This document shows, in pieces, positions 1 through 9,283 of a stretch of DNA of 64,000 bases. Within the stretch, counting starts at the first letter, position 1; every line of letters begins with the position of its first letter. A program made the position numbers and the translations under genes. The notes under the pieces are model-generated. The model ran no database searches, was not told the origin of the DNA, and saw nothing but the letters and a program-made list of their open reading frames with translations. Source of the DNA: Gilliamella sp. Choc4-2 (GTDB lineage Bacteria > Pseudomonadota > Gammaproteobacteria > Enterobacterales > Orbaceae); contig NZ_LZHG01000068.1 of the NCBI RefSeq assembly GCF_001690355.1, positions 1 to 64,000 on the forward strand, written 5' to 3'.

Positions 1-3000
1 TTTCCCCAAATCGCTTGCATTCACTTCATGGTGGGCGGTTTGGCAAAGTCCTTTTCGGGATGCCAAATAAAAATCTTGCTCGGATAGGTAGTTGCCCGTA
101 TCACTAATGGGGTAAGGTGGGTATAAGTCATTGCGAGCTAGGTTGCCAAATATGGAGCGGTTTATCCATTTGTCCATTTCGTCCCATTGGCTGCCGTCGT
201 CGTAAGTGCCAAATAGAAAATTAAGAATAAATGGCGCTAAAACTAAAACCAGCCCCCATGGTCCAGACAACGCAAACGATAACCCCAATCCGGCTATTGC
301 AAAACCAATACAAGAACTGACCATAAAACTAACGGCGCCAACATCACCCCGGGCTAATGCTTTATTGGCACGACAGATATCACTTAAGCTATCCACCAAT
401 GCCAATACTTTACCTGCTGCGCCAACAAAGTTCCCAGCTTTACCTAGCTTATTGAGTACTTTTAATAAGCTTTCGTTACGTTCACCAAAAAGAGCCGCCA
501 GTTTGATGCCGGAGATTGCCGCTTCAGATGCCGTTAGGGCTATATCTAAATAAGTCCTAAATAAGGCTTTTGATACTTTATCAATTAAGACTGAATCGGT
601 TAGTATGCTCAGTTTTTCCTGTAAATTCTTAATTTGAATATGCTGATAAGCCAACGTCAATACATTAACAATACCCGTCGCTGAGGTATCTAATACAGTG
701 CTTCGCCACTGGCTTTCTGCTTTCAATTTAGCTGATTGCAACTCATCATAACTAATTACATGGGCTTCTTTAAACTTTTCTACTTTGGCTGTGCCCCGAC
801 TGGTGGTCATGGTGCTTTCAAAGTTGAGCCGCTGTGCATCACAACCAAAGGTCATGAGTAAATTAAGCTCTACGTGTTGTCCTTGTGCTTTTTTAATGTC
901 TAGACTTTTTAAAACAAATTTTTCTTGGGTTGCAAAATAACGACCTTGAATTTTTTTCCCTGCTGAGGTAACAAGTTTGCCGCCTCGCTCCGTTGGGAAG
1001 ACCACTTTGGCGCTATTGCCTAAGGTGTCTAAAAATGCCTGCAAATTACTTACCGGTACCTTTACGGTGTATTGTTTATGCGTTGCGGTGGTAAACATAT
1101 TCATTGCTTGGATTAGGTGCTTGTCAGCAATGGCGGTATTTAGCTTGTAAGTTGAATTGTGGGATAACGTTTTGACTATGTTGGTCATTGAGAGCTTAAC
1201 CAGCTCTTCAGTTAAGTAAGCCCCTACGGTGACATTTTCTTTAATTTTTAAGTTCATTATCGGGTCGGCTAAATCTAACACCGTTTTTATGCCCGATAGC
1301 GGGTTGGCAACCTCGGCTGTTTGTGCTTCACTATTTGTGTCATTTTTTGCTAATATCGCTTTTACTTCGGCCGTTAGTTGTTTGTCAGCTTCGCTCACAT
1401 TACCAGAGGCAACATTAAATAGGGTATAGCTTCCTTCTTTGCCCTCAATGAAATGATGATAAATACTCGTTTCATTATTTATTAATAGTGTCCATAACTC
1501 CGCTTGTTTGTCTAAATAAAGACTGCCAATAAAATCATTATCTAAAATAATATGTAAACTTGATAAAGCATTTAGATGCCGGTCTGAGGTATCTGGGGCA
1601 CATTCGTCTAACCAAAATGGCAGGGTGTTTTTTTCACCAAATAGCCATAACACATAATTGAAGTAATCGTTAGAGACCTTTTCCACATAGGTAACTAAAT
1701 TTTGGTACAGTGTTTTATTTAATGCGTGGTATTGACTATAAGAAGCTTCGTTTAAACGTTTGGATTCTTTTTTACTCCAAGCTTCATCCCTTCGCCATTC
1801 GGCAAGGATATTTTTAGCATTGGGGTACCTGACAACAACAACATCATAGTCATCACCATGGATAGGGCTATCGCTATTTTGTTTATAAAGCGCTAAGATT
1901 TTCTGTTTTTGCTCAGCGCTAATCTTAACTCGTTGATAATCGCCTAATGGCGGATTGTTGGTTGAATATCCAACCCCTTTATTACTTAGGTACCTAAAAT
2001 AAAAATACTTGGCTGGTAAGCTCATGGCTGCTTCATAAGCTACGCCATTTAACGGTAAGCCATTTTCTGCGGCAAATTCACGCTCACCAATAACATCTAA
2101 CACGGTAATTTCATCAAGGTAAATCTGGTCTGGTGTACCAGTGTTGGGTCTCATGTTTGGGTTATAGTGATTTTTTAGCTCATCTATTGCCGCCCTTCTT
2201 TTTCTGAGCGTTAATTCATCTTTATTTACTGAATCTTTATAAAACGCAAATAAAATACATTCCGATGCCTCGGTGGGTTGATGATTTATTTTTAAGATAT
2301 CTTTATAACTTTCTATGCTGTTATATTGATTACGGGCATAGCTTGTTTCGGGTTTAAAGTAAAGAAAAGGTCTATCATTGTTTGCTTGTGATTGTTGCTT
2401 GCTAAAATAATTTTGAATTGCTTTGGTTCGTGGGCCGGCTAAATTTGCAGCTACTTTTGTACGTACGTTGCCCTCAGATTTATGCTCTAACCAACCCTGA
2501 GGCGGGGTGCTAAATCGTAAATAGTTAGGGGTGCTATTAATCTCTTTATACTGCTGGTTATAACTGAGATCTAAAATATTTTCAGCATAAAACGATTTGA
2601 TGATATCAGGGTCGATATCGTTGCCTATTTCGTCTTTACCTTCAAGAATAATTTTCTCGGTGGTTTTACCCAAATTTGCGCTTAATCTTTTTTGTAAAGC
2701 AATCACCTGTTCTTGACTGCGACCCGCTAATCCATTGACTATCGGCGCTAATAGCTGTCGGCGTTGGACTGAAAGCTCTTCGGCTAGTCCAAAGCTGTCT
2801 TCCACCAGTATGACCCCAATTTCATCAGTTTTGTAATTTGAATGCTCTCGTGCTTCACTTCGATAGCTGTTTATGGTTTGTTCAAATTCTTTATGCACGC
2901 CACCGACCGCTTTTCTTAATGAGTTAAAATGGCTAGCCGTGCAAAATAAGGTGCTAAAATGACGCAGTACTTCTTCAGTGGTGTTGTTAATTAAATCGTC

Positions 3001-3897
3001 TAAATTCACTTTTTGGGCATAAAACACCCCTTTGCCTATCTCTTTATTGGCTGAGGTATTTAGTGCCGTTGTTTTTGCTTTTAATGATTTTTGATATGCC
3101 GTTTGTTGTTCTGTATCAAAATAGTCAAGTACTTCTTTATCGCTGCATTCAAGTTCAAGCAAGTAACGTTCTTGTGTGCCTGTATGCATAAAGTCGTTAA
3201 ATGAAAAACTGCGTTTTTGAGATGCCGCCATCTCTTCTGGTTTGGTTTGGGTTAAATCAATTTCAGTAAAACGCTGTTTGCGTTTGTCTTCGTTTTGACG
3301 ATAATATTCAACCGTTTTTTTATCCCAACGGTAAGAACTGTAGGCTACCCACGCTTTGTCATAAATTTTATTGTCTATTGTGATAAATTTCGCTTTAAAT
3401 TGATGCCCTTCTTCAATACACGATGTTGGTAGCGCTTTGGGGCGTGAACCTTTGACGTTTCTAAACTCTCTTAAGCGAAAAGCACCTGAATTGGTCACTT
3501 CAAATACACTCACTTTTAACAGGTCTAGGTTAGTACCTTGCCATTCTTTTACCGATTTATTTTTTTGTAATAATAGATAGACATAACCTTCTCTTAAGGT
3601 TCGATAAGCATATTTAAAATGGGTTAGCGCTTCTTCTGGCTCTCGGTCTGTTAGGGATAACATACCTTTGTCCCATTCAATCCCTTTAAAGTTTTTAGGT
3701 ACCACACTTTTTCTAACTAAAAAAAGAGGAAAGCCCTTTTTTTGGCATGCACCACATTTACCATTGTTCAATATCATGTTTTCCTTGGCTTCATTAATCA
3801 GCTCAGGTGTTACAACTGGTGGCTCGTTATTGGCTTGAAGATCGTTGTCGTTAAATTCTGAGTTAGTATTGTTAATCTTTGTATTGTTTGCACCCAT
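1..3897 (-). CDS. VasX/BTH_I2691-type type VI secretion effector (C-terminus cut by window start)
   Basis: An open minus-strand frame runs from an ATG at 3897 to base 1, 1299 codons without a stop, and continues outside the window. The start has a good ribosome binding site (AAGGA six bases upstream). The N-terminus carries Cys48-x2-Cys51 followed by GFPLFLVRKSVVP, and at about residues 98-110 YRTLREGYVYLL; this pair is typical of the VasX N-terminal region of T6SS effectors. A long, hydrophilic middle follows. Two hydrophobic stretches at about residues 1187-1207 and 1212-1230 look like membrane-inserting helices, as expected for VasX-like pore formers. The last visible residues include CQTAHHEVNASDLGK. 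The family acts on the membranes of rival cells after T6SS injection. No VgrG, Hcp or PAAR gene is visible here. The family call is firm; the target and the immunity gene are not known. Confidence 0.85.
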   Translation of the reverse strand, partial: MGANNTKINNTNSEFNDNDLQANNEPPVVTPELINEAKENMILNNGKCGACQKKGFPLFLVRKSVVPKNFKGIEWDKGMLSLTDREPEEALTHFKYAYRTLREGYVYLLLQKNKSVKEWQGTNLDLLKVSVFEVTNSGAFRLREFRNVKGSRPKALPTSCIEEGHQFKAKFITIDNKIYDKAWVAYSSYRWDKKTVEYYRQNEDKRKQRFTEIDLTQTKPEEMAASQKRSFSFNDFMHTGTQERYLLELECSDKEVLDYFDTEQQTAYQKSLKAKTTALNTSANKEIGKGVFYAQKVNLDDLINNTTEEVLRHFSTLFCTASHFNSLRKAVGGVHKEFEQTINSYRSEAREHSNYKTDEIGVILVEDSFGLAEELSVQRRQLLAPIVNGLAGRSQEQVIALQKRLSANLGKTTEKIILEGKDEIGNDIDPDIIKSFYAENILDLSYNQQYKEINSTPNYLRFSTPPQGWLEHKSEGNVRTKVAANLAGPRTKAIQNYFSKQQSQANNDRPFLYFKPETSYARNQYNSIESYKDILKINHQPTEASECILFAFYKDSVNKDELTLRKRRAAIDELKNHYNPNMRPNTGTPDQIYLDEITVLDVIGEREFAAENGLPLNGVAYEAAMSLPAKYFYFRYLSNKGVGYSTNNPPLGDYQRVKISAEQKQKILALYKQNSDSPIHGDDYDVVVVRYPNAKNILAEWRRDEAWSKKESKRLNEASYSQYHALNKTLYQNLVTYVEKVSNDYFNYVLWLFGEKNTLPFWLDECAPDTSDRHLNALSSLHIILDNDFIGSLYLDKQAELWTLLINNETSIYHHFIEGKEGSYTLFNVASGNVSEADKQLTAEVKAILAKNDTNSEAQTAEVANPLSGIKTVLDLADPIMNLKIKENVTVGAYLTEELVKLSMTNIVKTLSHNSTYKLNTAIADKHLIQAMNMFTTATHKQYTVKVPVSNLQAFLDTLGNSAKVVFPTERGGKLVTSAGKKIQGRYFATQEKFVLKSLDIKKAQGQHVELNLLMTFGCDAQRLNFESTMTTSRGTAKVEKFKEAHVISYDELQSAKLKAESQWRSTVLDTSATGIVNVLTLAYQHIQIKNLQEKLSILTDSVLIDKVSKALFRTYLDIALTASEAAISGIKLAALFGERNESLLKVLNKLGKAGNFVGAAGKVLALVDSLSDICRANKALARGDVGAVSFMVSSCIGFAIAGLGLSFALSGPWGLVLVLAPFILNFLFGTYDDGSQWDEMDKWINRSIFGNLARNDLYPPYPISDTGNYLSEQDFYLASRKGLCQTAHHEVNASDLGK

Positions 3898-3975
3898 TTT
3901 ATTTCCTTAGTTATTTTTATAGTTATTAAATAATCTTTGAAACGTTAAGTTTAAAATACATTGTGATAATAGCCT

Positions 3976-4443
3976 TTACGTGTGAAAAGCAATATGATTG
4001 TTCATAATAGGGATTTTTTTATGTTGGTACTGAGCACTATATTGTATTGAATCAAAAAAAGTAGTTTGAGCAGAGATATCATTTTTAGTCGATTGATTGA
4101 GCAAGGATTGTAATGTATTTACCTCGATATTTTTCTTTAAAAGATCAATCATAATTAGAGGTAAGTAACGCAATAATCGATAAAATAACAAGGGCTGTTT
4201 AGCTACAACAATATTTTTTTGTCGATAACGCTGTTGTAATTGTTGCTGATGGAGATTGCTAAATTTATCCGTTTTCCAAACGGCGTGATAGCATCGGCTC
4301 AATAATGTTTTTTTTCCAATACATAAATGAAACCATACCAATGTGGTTTTAGCTTTTTCTTTTAGAAAGAGTAGATAATTGTTAAGTAATGCGAAGCTAG
4401 TTAAAAAGAATAATTGCCTTGCTCGTTGTTGTATTATATCCAT
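3976..4443 (-). CDS. Hypothetical 155-residue basic protein upstream of the T6SS effector
   Basis: I do not recognise this protein. It lies on the same strand as the effector, 78 bases before the effector start, so the two could share a transcript. It is rich in Lys, Arg, Gln and Leu, with a hydrophobic first 25 residues (LFFLTSFALLNNYLLFL) that could be a membrane anchor or amphipathic helix, and a second hydrophobic patch near residue 90 (LLFYRLLRYLPLIMIDLL). No cysteine motif, catalytic signature or lipobox is visible. No convincing ribosome binding site precedes the ATG at 4443, so translation is uncertain. Its position would suit an accessory, chaperone or immunity role, but nothing in the sequence proves one. 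It may also be a decayed gene. Confidence 0.45.
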   Translation of the reverse strand: MDIIQQRARQLFFLTSFALLNNYLLFLKEKAKTTLVWFHLCIGKKTLLSRCYHAVWKTDKFSNLHQQQLQQRYRQKNIVVAKQPLLFYRLLRYLPLIMIDLLKKNIEVNTLQSLLNQSTKNDISAQTTFFDSIQYSAQYQHKKIPIMNNHIAFHT

Positions 4444-4881
4444 GCTGATTTTAATAATCTTATTTTTAACTTTTTATTACTAGTATTGAATAATTAACAT
4501 AGGTAATTTTTTGTTCGCCATAAACTACGTGATTTTTGGACATTATGCAATCTTTATTTATTCATTTATTCTTTAATTAAATTAGTTGGATAGCTTGAAA
4601 AAAGCGGTAATTAAGTTGATTTTTCCCTTATTTTTAATAAAGTTATCATTTTTTGTTTTGTTAATGTAGTTAATAATTTTAAAATTTATTTTTTATTAAT
4701 CTAAGCGTTATTCTAGGCATGAATTTATTATAAGATTAATGAAATTTTTATTTAATAATGCGTAAATATAATTTTTTGGTAAGACATTTTTTAACAATTA
4801 GGGTAAATTATTAAGTTATTAGTTGTACGATTTTTGATGAAATTTATTACTCTTGATCGATAACGGATTATAGGATTACAT
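4444..4881. other. AT-rich intergenic stretch between the T6SS genes and dciA
   Basis: This 438-base gap is very AT-rich, with long A and T runs, and no reading frame worth calling. It must hold the divergent promoters for the effector-side genes and for the dciA-like gene. I could not pick a convincing -35/-10 pair. It appears to separate accessory DNA from a conserved housekeeping cluster. Confidence 0.5.
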
Positions 4882-5343
4882 ATGCGTGATAACGAACCAC
4901 AGGTATTAATGTCAATATTGACACAAGACACATGTTTGTCACAAATTAAGGAAAGAGTTTCTGCATTAAATCAATTGTCTTATGTCGTTAACGAGTTGTT
5001 ACCTTCACCATTAAATCAACAGTGTCGGGTGTCAAATTATCGTCAAGGAGTATTAATTATTGAAGTGAGTTCAGCTAGTTGGCTAACGCGATTAAAATAT
5101 GAACAAAGCAATTTGTTGTCAGGCATTCGTAAAAAACTTTTGCCTTCTTTATCTTCTATTCAATATCGAATTAACCCAGATATATTGATAATGCCATTAC
5201 CACGCACCGAAAAATCAAAAAAAATAAATAATAATAAAAATTATATGACGATTAATAGTGCTAAGTATTTATACACTTTAGCACAACAAGCACCCGATAA
5301 ATTAAAAAAACAATTGATTAAACTTGCTAACCATGCAAAATAA
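4882..5343 (+). CDS. dciA: DUF721/DciA-family protein, probable replicative helicase-loading factor
   Basis: This 153-residue protein has the DUF721 pattern: a helical N-terminus, then a central segment CRVSNYRQGVLIIEVSSAS followed by WLTRLKYEQSNLL, which is the family's KH-like core. Members act as DciA, the ancestral loader or operator of the DnaB replicative helicase in bacteria that lack the phage-derived DnaC. Enterobacterial relatives of this family also exist alongside DnaC, so the role in this organism depends on whether dnaC is present elsewhere. The C-terminus is basic and low in complexity (KKINNNKN), as is usual. It is 62 bases upstream of zapG on the same strand. Family call is good; helicase loading is inferred. 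Confidence 0.75.
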   Translation: MRDNEPQVLMSILTQDTCLSQIKERVSALNQLSYVVNELLPSPLNQQCRVSNYRQGVLIIEVSSASWLTRLKYEQSNLLSGIRKKLLPSLSSIQYRINPDILIMPLPRTEKSKKINNNKNYMTINSAKYLYTLAQQAPDKLKKQLIKLANHAK

Positions 5344-5405
5344 GCGCAGAGATTTGAGTACGATTTTTTATGCAATTTTATTATGAATAAATACAAGGAG
5401 TAAAT

Positions 5406-5804
5406 ATGGACAAAGATATAGTGATCTACCTTATTATTGGTTTTGCCGTAGGGTTTATTATCAGTTTTATTATTATGAATGTGATAAGCCCTAAAGCACG
5501 TAAGTATGCAAGTGTAAAACGCGAACTTGAGCAAGCACAAGAAGAGTTGAAAACCCAAAAGCAGATCATTGCTAAACATTTTTCACACAGTGCAGAAATT
5601 TTAGATAATATGGCAAAAGATTTTCGACGCCTTTATCAACACATGGCAGAAAATTCTCAACAAATTATTGGTAATGATAATATACCCAATATTCGGATTG
5701 ATTCAGAACCTAACGCGGATACCCAAAATAATTTGGTTTTTGAAAAACAGCCCAAAGATTATTCTGAAACCCCTCCAAATTTGTTTAAAACAAATGAAAA
5801 GTAA
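5406..5804 (+). CDS. zapG: ZapG (YhcB, DUF1043) inner-membrane cell-division/envelope protein
   Basis: The 132-residue protein has one N-terminal transmembrane helix (about residues 5-27), then a charged coiled-coil (KRELEQAQEELKTQKQIIAKHF) and the conserved FSHSAEILDNMAKDFRRLYQHMA-type segment of the YhcB family, ending in a disordered tail. ZapG links cell division, envelope synthesis and cell shape at the inner membrane. A clear GGAG lies 7 bases before the ATG. Location directly upstream of degQ and degS matches the gene order in E. coli, which supports the call. The tail is short and divergent, as is normal. Confidence 0.9.
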   Translation: MDKDIVIYLIIGFAVGFIISFIIMNVISPKARKYASVKRELEQAQEELKTQKQIIAKHFSHSAEILDNMAKDFRRLYQHMAENSQQIIGNDNIPNIRIDSEPNADTQNNLVFEKQPKDYSETPPNLFKTNEK

Positions 5805-5876
5805 TATCGATTTCGTTTTTTATATTAATTGGATCTTTCGTAAATATTATATTTTTTGAATAGTGAGAGTTGTAAA

Positions 5877-7250
5877 ATGAACAATTCATTAAAAAAACAA
5901 AAAAAATTGTTAGGTGTAATTGCATTAAGTATCAGTATGAGCTTGTCCGTTTTTTCAAATGCTCATGCAAGCTTTTCAGCTACTCAATCCGCTGATAATA
6001 CTGAAGTACCAAGTTTAGCACCTATGTTAGAAACCGTATTACCTTCCGTGGTGAGTATTAAAGTGGAAGGTGTGGCAAAAATGCAAAATACGATGCCAGA
6101 AGAATTTAGACGTTTTTTTGGCTATCCTGAAAATCAATCAAGAGCATTTACTGGTCAAGGTTCTGGTGTCATTATCGATGCAGAAAAAGGGTATGTGGTA
6201 ACCAATAATCATGTTATTGAAAATGCAGATAAGATTACAATTAATTTAAACGATGGACATGAATATACCGCAAAATTGATTGGTAAAGATCCACAAAGTG
6301 ATATTGCGTTACTTAAAGTCGAAAATGCTAAAAAGCTAGTATCCATTAAAATTGCAGATTCCGATAAATTACGAGTTGGTGATTATGTTGTCGCTATTGG
6401 TAATCCATTTGGTATTGGTCAAACAGTAACTTCTGGTATTATTTCAGCTCTGGCTCGTAGTGGACTTAGTATGAGTGGTTTTGAAAATTTTATTCAGACC
6501 GATGCGTCAATTAATCGTGGTAATTCTGGTGGTGCACTCGTTAATTTAAAGGGTGAATTAGTTGGTATTAATACGGCGATTATTGCACCAAGTGGTGGCA
6601 ATGTAGGTATAGGTTTTGCAATACCAAGCAATATGGTTAAAAACTTAGCATTCCAACTTATTGAATTTGGCGAAGTGAAGCGTGGTGTGTTAGGTATTAA
6701 AGGTAATGAGTTAACCTCTGATATTGCCAAAGCTTTTGATATTGATGTGCAAAAAGGCGCTTTTGTTAGTGAGGTTATTGATGATTCCGCTGCGAAAGAA
6801 GCAGGTATTAAATCTGGTGATGTGATTATTTCTATGGACGGTAAACCTGTAGATAGCTTTGCTGAATTGCGTGCCAAAATTGCAACAACTGGGGCTGATC
6901 GTATCGTTAAATTAGGTTTAATTCGAGACGGTAAAAAAATTACGGTTGATGTTAAATTGAAACACAGTGATGAATCGAATACCGAGGCAAGATCACTTCA
7001 TCGTTCACTTGAGGGGGCAATCTTAAGCAATGGAGAAGTTAAAGGTCAAAAAGGAGTATTAATTGAAAGTATTGCTAAAGGTTCAGCCGCTTCTCGGTTA
7101 AGTTTGCAAGAAGGCGATTTGATTACTGGTGTAAACAAAGAGCGTGTGAATAATATTGCTGATCTTCGTAAGATTATTGATAGTAAGCCGTCAGCCATTG
7201 CATTAAATATTATCCGTGGAAATAGCCGATTATATTTAATTCTTCGCTAA
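5877..7250 (+). CDS. degQ: Periplasmic serine endoprotease DegQ (HtrA family)
   Basis: Trypsin-like protease followed by two PDZ domains, 457 residues, close to E. coli DegQ. A signal peptide covers about residues 1-32 with an AHA cleavage site. The catalytic triad is visible: His in TNNHVIENA (about 112), Asp in DPQSDIALLK (about 142) and Ser in RGNSGGALVN (about 217). PDZ1 begins near RGVLGIKG, and PDZ2 near GVLIESIAKGSAAS. It degrades and refolds damaged envelope proteins in the periplasm. I chose the ATG at 5877 over an in-frame TTG 21 bases earlier, because the signal peptide then begins correctly and a GAGAG lies upstream. Only one DegP/DegQ-type protease is in this cluster, followed by degS, the conserved order. 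Confidence 0.95.
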   Translation: MNNSLKKQKKLLGVIALSISMSLSVFSNAHASFSATQSADNTEVPSLAPMLETVLPSVVSIKVEGVAKMQNTMPEEFRRFFGYPENQSRAFTGQGSGVIIDAEKGYVVTNNHVIENADKITINLNDGHEYTAKLIGKDPQSDIALLKVENAKKLVSIKIADSDKLRVGDYVVAIGNPFGIGQTVTSGIISALARSGLSMSGFENFIQTDASINRGNSGGALVNLKGELVGINTAIIAPSGGNVGIGFAIPSNMVKNLAFQLIEFGEVKRGVLGIKGNELTSDIAKAFDIDVQKGAFVSEVIDDSAAKEAGIKSGDVIISMDGKPVDSFAELRAKIATTGADRIVKLGLIRDGKKITVDVKLKHSDESNTEARSLHRSLEGAILSNGEVKGQKGVLIESIAKGSAASRLSLQEGDLITGVNKERVNNIADLRKIIDSKPSAIALNIIRGNSRLYLILR

Positions 7251-7280
7251 GTTTTATTAGTCATTATCGCTATTTTCTTC

Positions 7281-7310
7281 TTTTCGCCGGTGTTTTCACA
7301 TCGGCGGAAA
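7281..7310 (+). other. Intergenic hairpin between degQ and degS
   Basis: An inverted repeat CGCCGGTGT / ACATCGGCG with flanking TTTT/GAAA pairing gives a stem of about 13 pairs and a 3-4 base loop. No T-run follows, so it is not a classic terminator. It could stabilise the degQ 3' end or reduce read-through to degS. Confidence 0.5.
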
Positions 7311-7379
7311 TCGTCAATTTTAACATTTAGATAGATGTGTTAGAATCTGCCTACGTTCTTTTTTATAATCTAAATAATC

Positions 7380-8432
7380 ATGCTTAAAAAAATCTTATGG
7401 CCAATATTGATTGGAGCCGTTTTAGCACTCGTTCTTTTGATTATTTTTCCGACTTTACGTAATGGAACTCAATCGAGCTTTTCAAGATCACTTTTTGATA
7501 ATGCGCCAATAAGTTACTATGATGCAGTTAGAACAGCTGCACCTGCTGTGGTTAATATTTATAGCCGTTCGGTTAATGCCGTTTCTCATCAATCACAAAA
7601 TAGTGCCATTACGCCTCTTGGATCGGGCGTGATTATTAATAATCAAGGTTATATCATTACCAATTATCATGTTATCGAGGGGGCAGAACAAATTATTGTT
7701 GCCTTGCAAGACGGACGAATTTTTGAAGCACTCTCAGCAGGGGCTGATAAGCTTGTGGATATTGCTGTGCTTAAAATAGAAGCAACGAATATCCCAACTA
7801 TTCATATCAATACCTCGCGCGAACCCAAAATTGGAGATGTCGTTTTAGCTATCGGTAATCCTTATAATATTGGGCAAACAATTACTCAAGGTATCATTAG
7901 TGCAACAGGCCGTGACGGATTAAGTCCTTATCGACGACAGAATTTTATTCAAACTGATGCTTCAATTAATCATGGTAATTCTGGCGGTGCTCTTGTTAAT
8001 ACTAAAGGTGAATTAGTCGGTATTAATACCCTTACTTTTGCTAAAAATTTAGGCAATGAAGTCCCTGAAGGAATAGGCTTTGCAATTCCAACCGCTTTAG
8101 CAATGAAAATCATGAATAAATTAATTCAAGATGGCAAGATTATTCGCGGCTATATTGGTATTGATGGTTTAGAGTTTGCACCAACACAAAATCCAAGTGA
8201 TATGCCAGTTGTGTTAGGTATTTTAGTAACAAATGTTGAAGGCCCTTCATTACAAGCAGGTATTCAAACTGATGATATTTTAGTTATGGTGAATAATAAA
8301 CCTGTAAAATCGATTGTTGAAACAATGGATCAGATTGCAGAGTTGAAACCAGGCACTGTTGTCCCCATTATAGTTTTGCGAAATGGTGAAAGGATTGAGT
8401 TACAAGTGACAATCGGTCAGTTGTCTGTTTAA
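7380..8432 (+). CDS. degS: Site-1 protease DegS, inner-membrane envelope-stress sensor
   Basis: The 350-residue protein has an uncleaved N-terminal membrane anchor (about residues 4-24), one trypsin-like domain and one PDZ domain, the DegS layout. The triad His97 (NYHVIEG), Asp127 (LVDIAVLK) and Ser201 (HGNSGGALV) sits almost exactly where E. coli DegS has its own. When its PDZ domain binds misfolded outer-membrane protein C-termini it cleaves anti-sigma factor RseA and starts the sigma-E response. It lies 129 bases after degQ, as in E. coli. The ATG at 7380 is preceded only by a weak ribosome binding site. Confidence 0.95.
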   Translation: MLKKILWPILIGAVLALVLLIIFPTLRNGTQSSFSRSLFDNAPISYYDAVRTAAPAVVNIYSRSVNAVSHQSQNSAITPLGSGVIINNQGYIITNYHVIEGAEQIIVALQDGRIFEALSAGADKLVDIAVLKIEATNIPTIHINTSREPKIGDVVLAIGNPYNIGQTITQGIISATGRDGLSPYRRQNFIQTDASINHGNSGGALVNTKGELVGINTLTFAKNLGNEVPEGIGFAIPTALAMKIMNKLIQDGKIIRGYIGIDGLEFAPTQNPSDMPVVLGILVTNVEGPSLQAGIQTDDILVMVNNKPVKSIVETMDQIAELKPGTVVPIIVLRNGERIELQVTIGQLSV

Positions 8433-8573
8433 TTAGTTTTTACTACTTGATTATCATGGCTATTGGTCGTATAATTTGCGATCTTATCATGTTATTTTAA
8501 CACTTGTATGGTGTATAAATTTTGCTACTATAGCCGTTTATATAGCGATACAAACAAACTTTAGAGGCTTATT

Positions 8574-8789
8574 ATGAAAGAAGGTATTCATCCAGAATAT
8601 AAAGCAATTACTGCAACTTGTTCTTGCGGTAATGTGATTAAAACACATTCTACCATTGGTCATGATATTCACCTTGACGTATGTGGTGAATGTCATCCGT
8701 TCTATACTGGTAAACAACGTGATGTTGCAACTGGTGGACGTGTCGATAAATTCAAACAACGTTTTGCTATGGTTGGCGGTAAAAAATAA
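8574..8789 (+). CDS. rpmE: 50S ribosomal protein L31 (zinc-binding type)
   Basis: The 71-residue protein starts MKEGIHPEY and has the four zinc ligands of the C+ form of L31: CSCG near residues 16-18 and CGEC near 37-40. It sits at the central bridge of the 70S ribosome. The zinc-containing form is often replaced under zinc limitation by a Cys-free paralog, ykgM-like, which is not in this window. An AGAGG lies upstream of the ATG. It is convergent with metJ, with a terminator between. Confidence 0.97.
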   Translation: MKEGIHPEYKAITATCSCGNVIKTHSTIGHDIHLDVCGECHPFYTGKQRDVATGGRVDKFKQRFAMVGGKK

Positions 8790-8818
8790 TTTCCCCAAAT
8801 GTACAGTTGGCATTCGTT

Positions 8819-8844
8819 AAAAAAGGCGCTTTATGCGTCTTTTT
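8819..8844 (+). terminator. Rho-independent terminator after rpmE
   Basis: AAAAAGGCGC, a five-base loop, and GCGTCTTTTT form a stem with one G-T pair followed by T residues. The A-rich left arm means it can also act for metJ on the opposite strand, in line with the convergent arrangement. Confidence 0.8.
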
Positions 8845-8895
8845 GCTTTCTGTAAATTAAATTAGCTAATTTTAGCCTAATTGTAATGCAATATC

Positions 8896-9213
8896 TTATT
8901 CATCAATTAAATCTGGGTTGATACCTAAATCCCGCATCATTTTTTGTGCTTGGCTTGGTATTCCATCTTCGCGATCTTTTTGTAAATCTTTATCACATGG
9001 TAATGGTTGACCTGTGTAAGCATGAAGAAAGGCTTCACATAATAGTTCACTGTTGGTTGCATGGCGCAAGTTATTAATTTGTCGTCTTGTACGTTCATCT
9101 GTCAATATTTTCAATACTTTTAAAGGGATTGATACTGTGATTTTTTTTACTTGCTCACTTTTTTTGCCGTGCTCTGCATAAGGGCTGATATACTCACCAT
9201 TCCATTCCATCAT
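8896..9213 (-). CDS. metJ: Methionine repressor MetJ
   Basis: At 105 residues it has the length of E. coli MetJ and near-identical core sequence: [20 protein letters not shown], then the ribbon strand VSIPL and the helix [19 protein letters not shown]. MetJ dimers bind S-adenosylmethionine as corepressor and insert a two-stranded ribbon into tandem 8-bp met boxes. The divergent metB gene and the met-box array between them show autoregulation and control of metB. A second Met at residue 2 is an equally good start. Confidence 0.97.
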   Translation of the reverse strand: MMEWNGEYISPYAEHGKKSEQVKKITVSIPLKVLKILTDERTRRQINNLRHATNSELLCEAFLHAYTGQPLPCDKDLQKDREDGIPSQAQKMMRDLGINPDLIDE

Positions 9214-9283
9214 ATTTTTTTCACCGAATTACATTACAAATCATGTGGGTAATTCTAGCGTTTTTTTCATTTTGCTGCAATCT

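Noticed and set aside
206..1429. Plus-strand frames at 206-553 and 1229-1429
   Set aside because: They lie antisense inside the large effector frame, have no ribosome binding site and no family text.
5668..5859. 63-codon frame overlapping the zapG tail
   Set aside because: It is a shifted reading of the zapG 3' end and has no start signal of its own.
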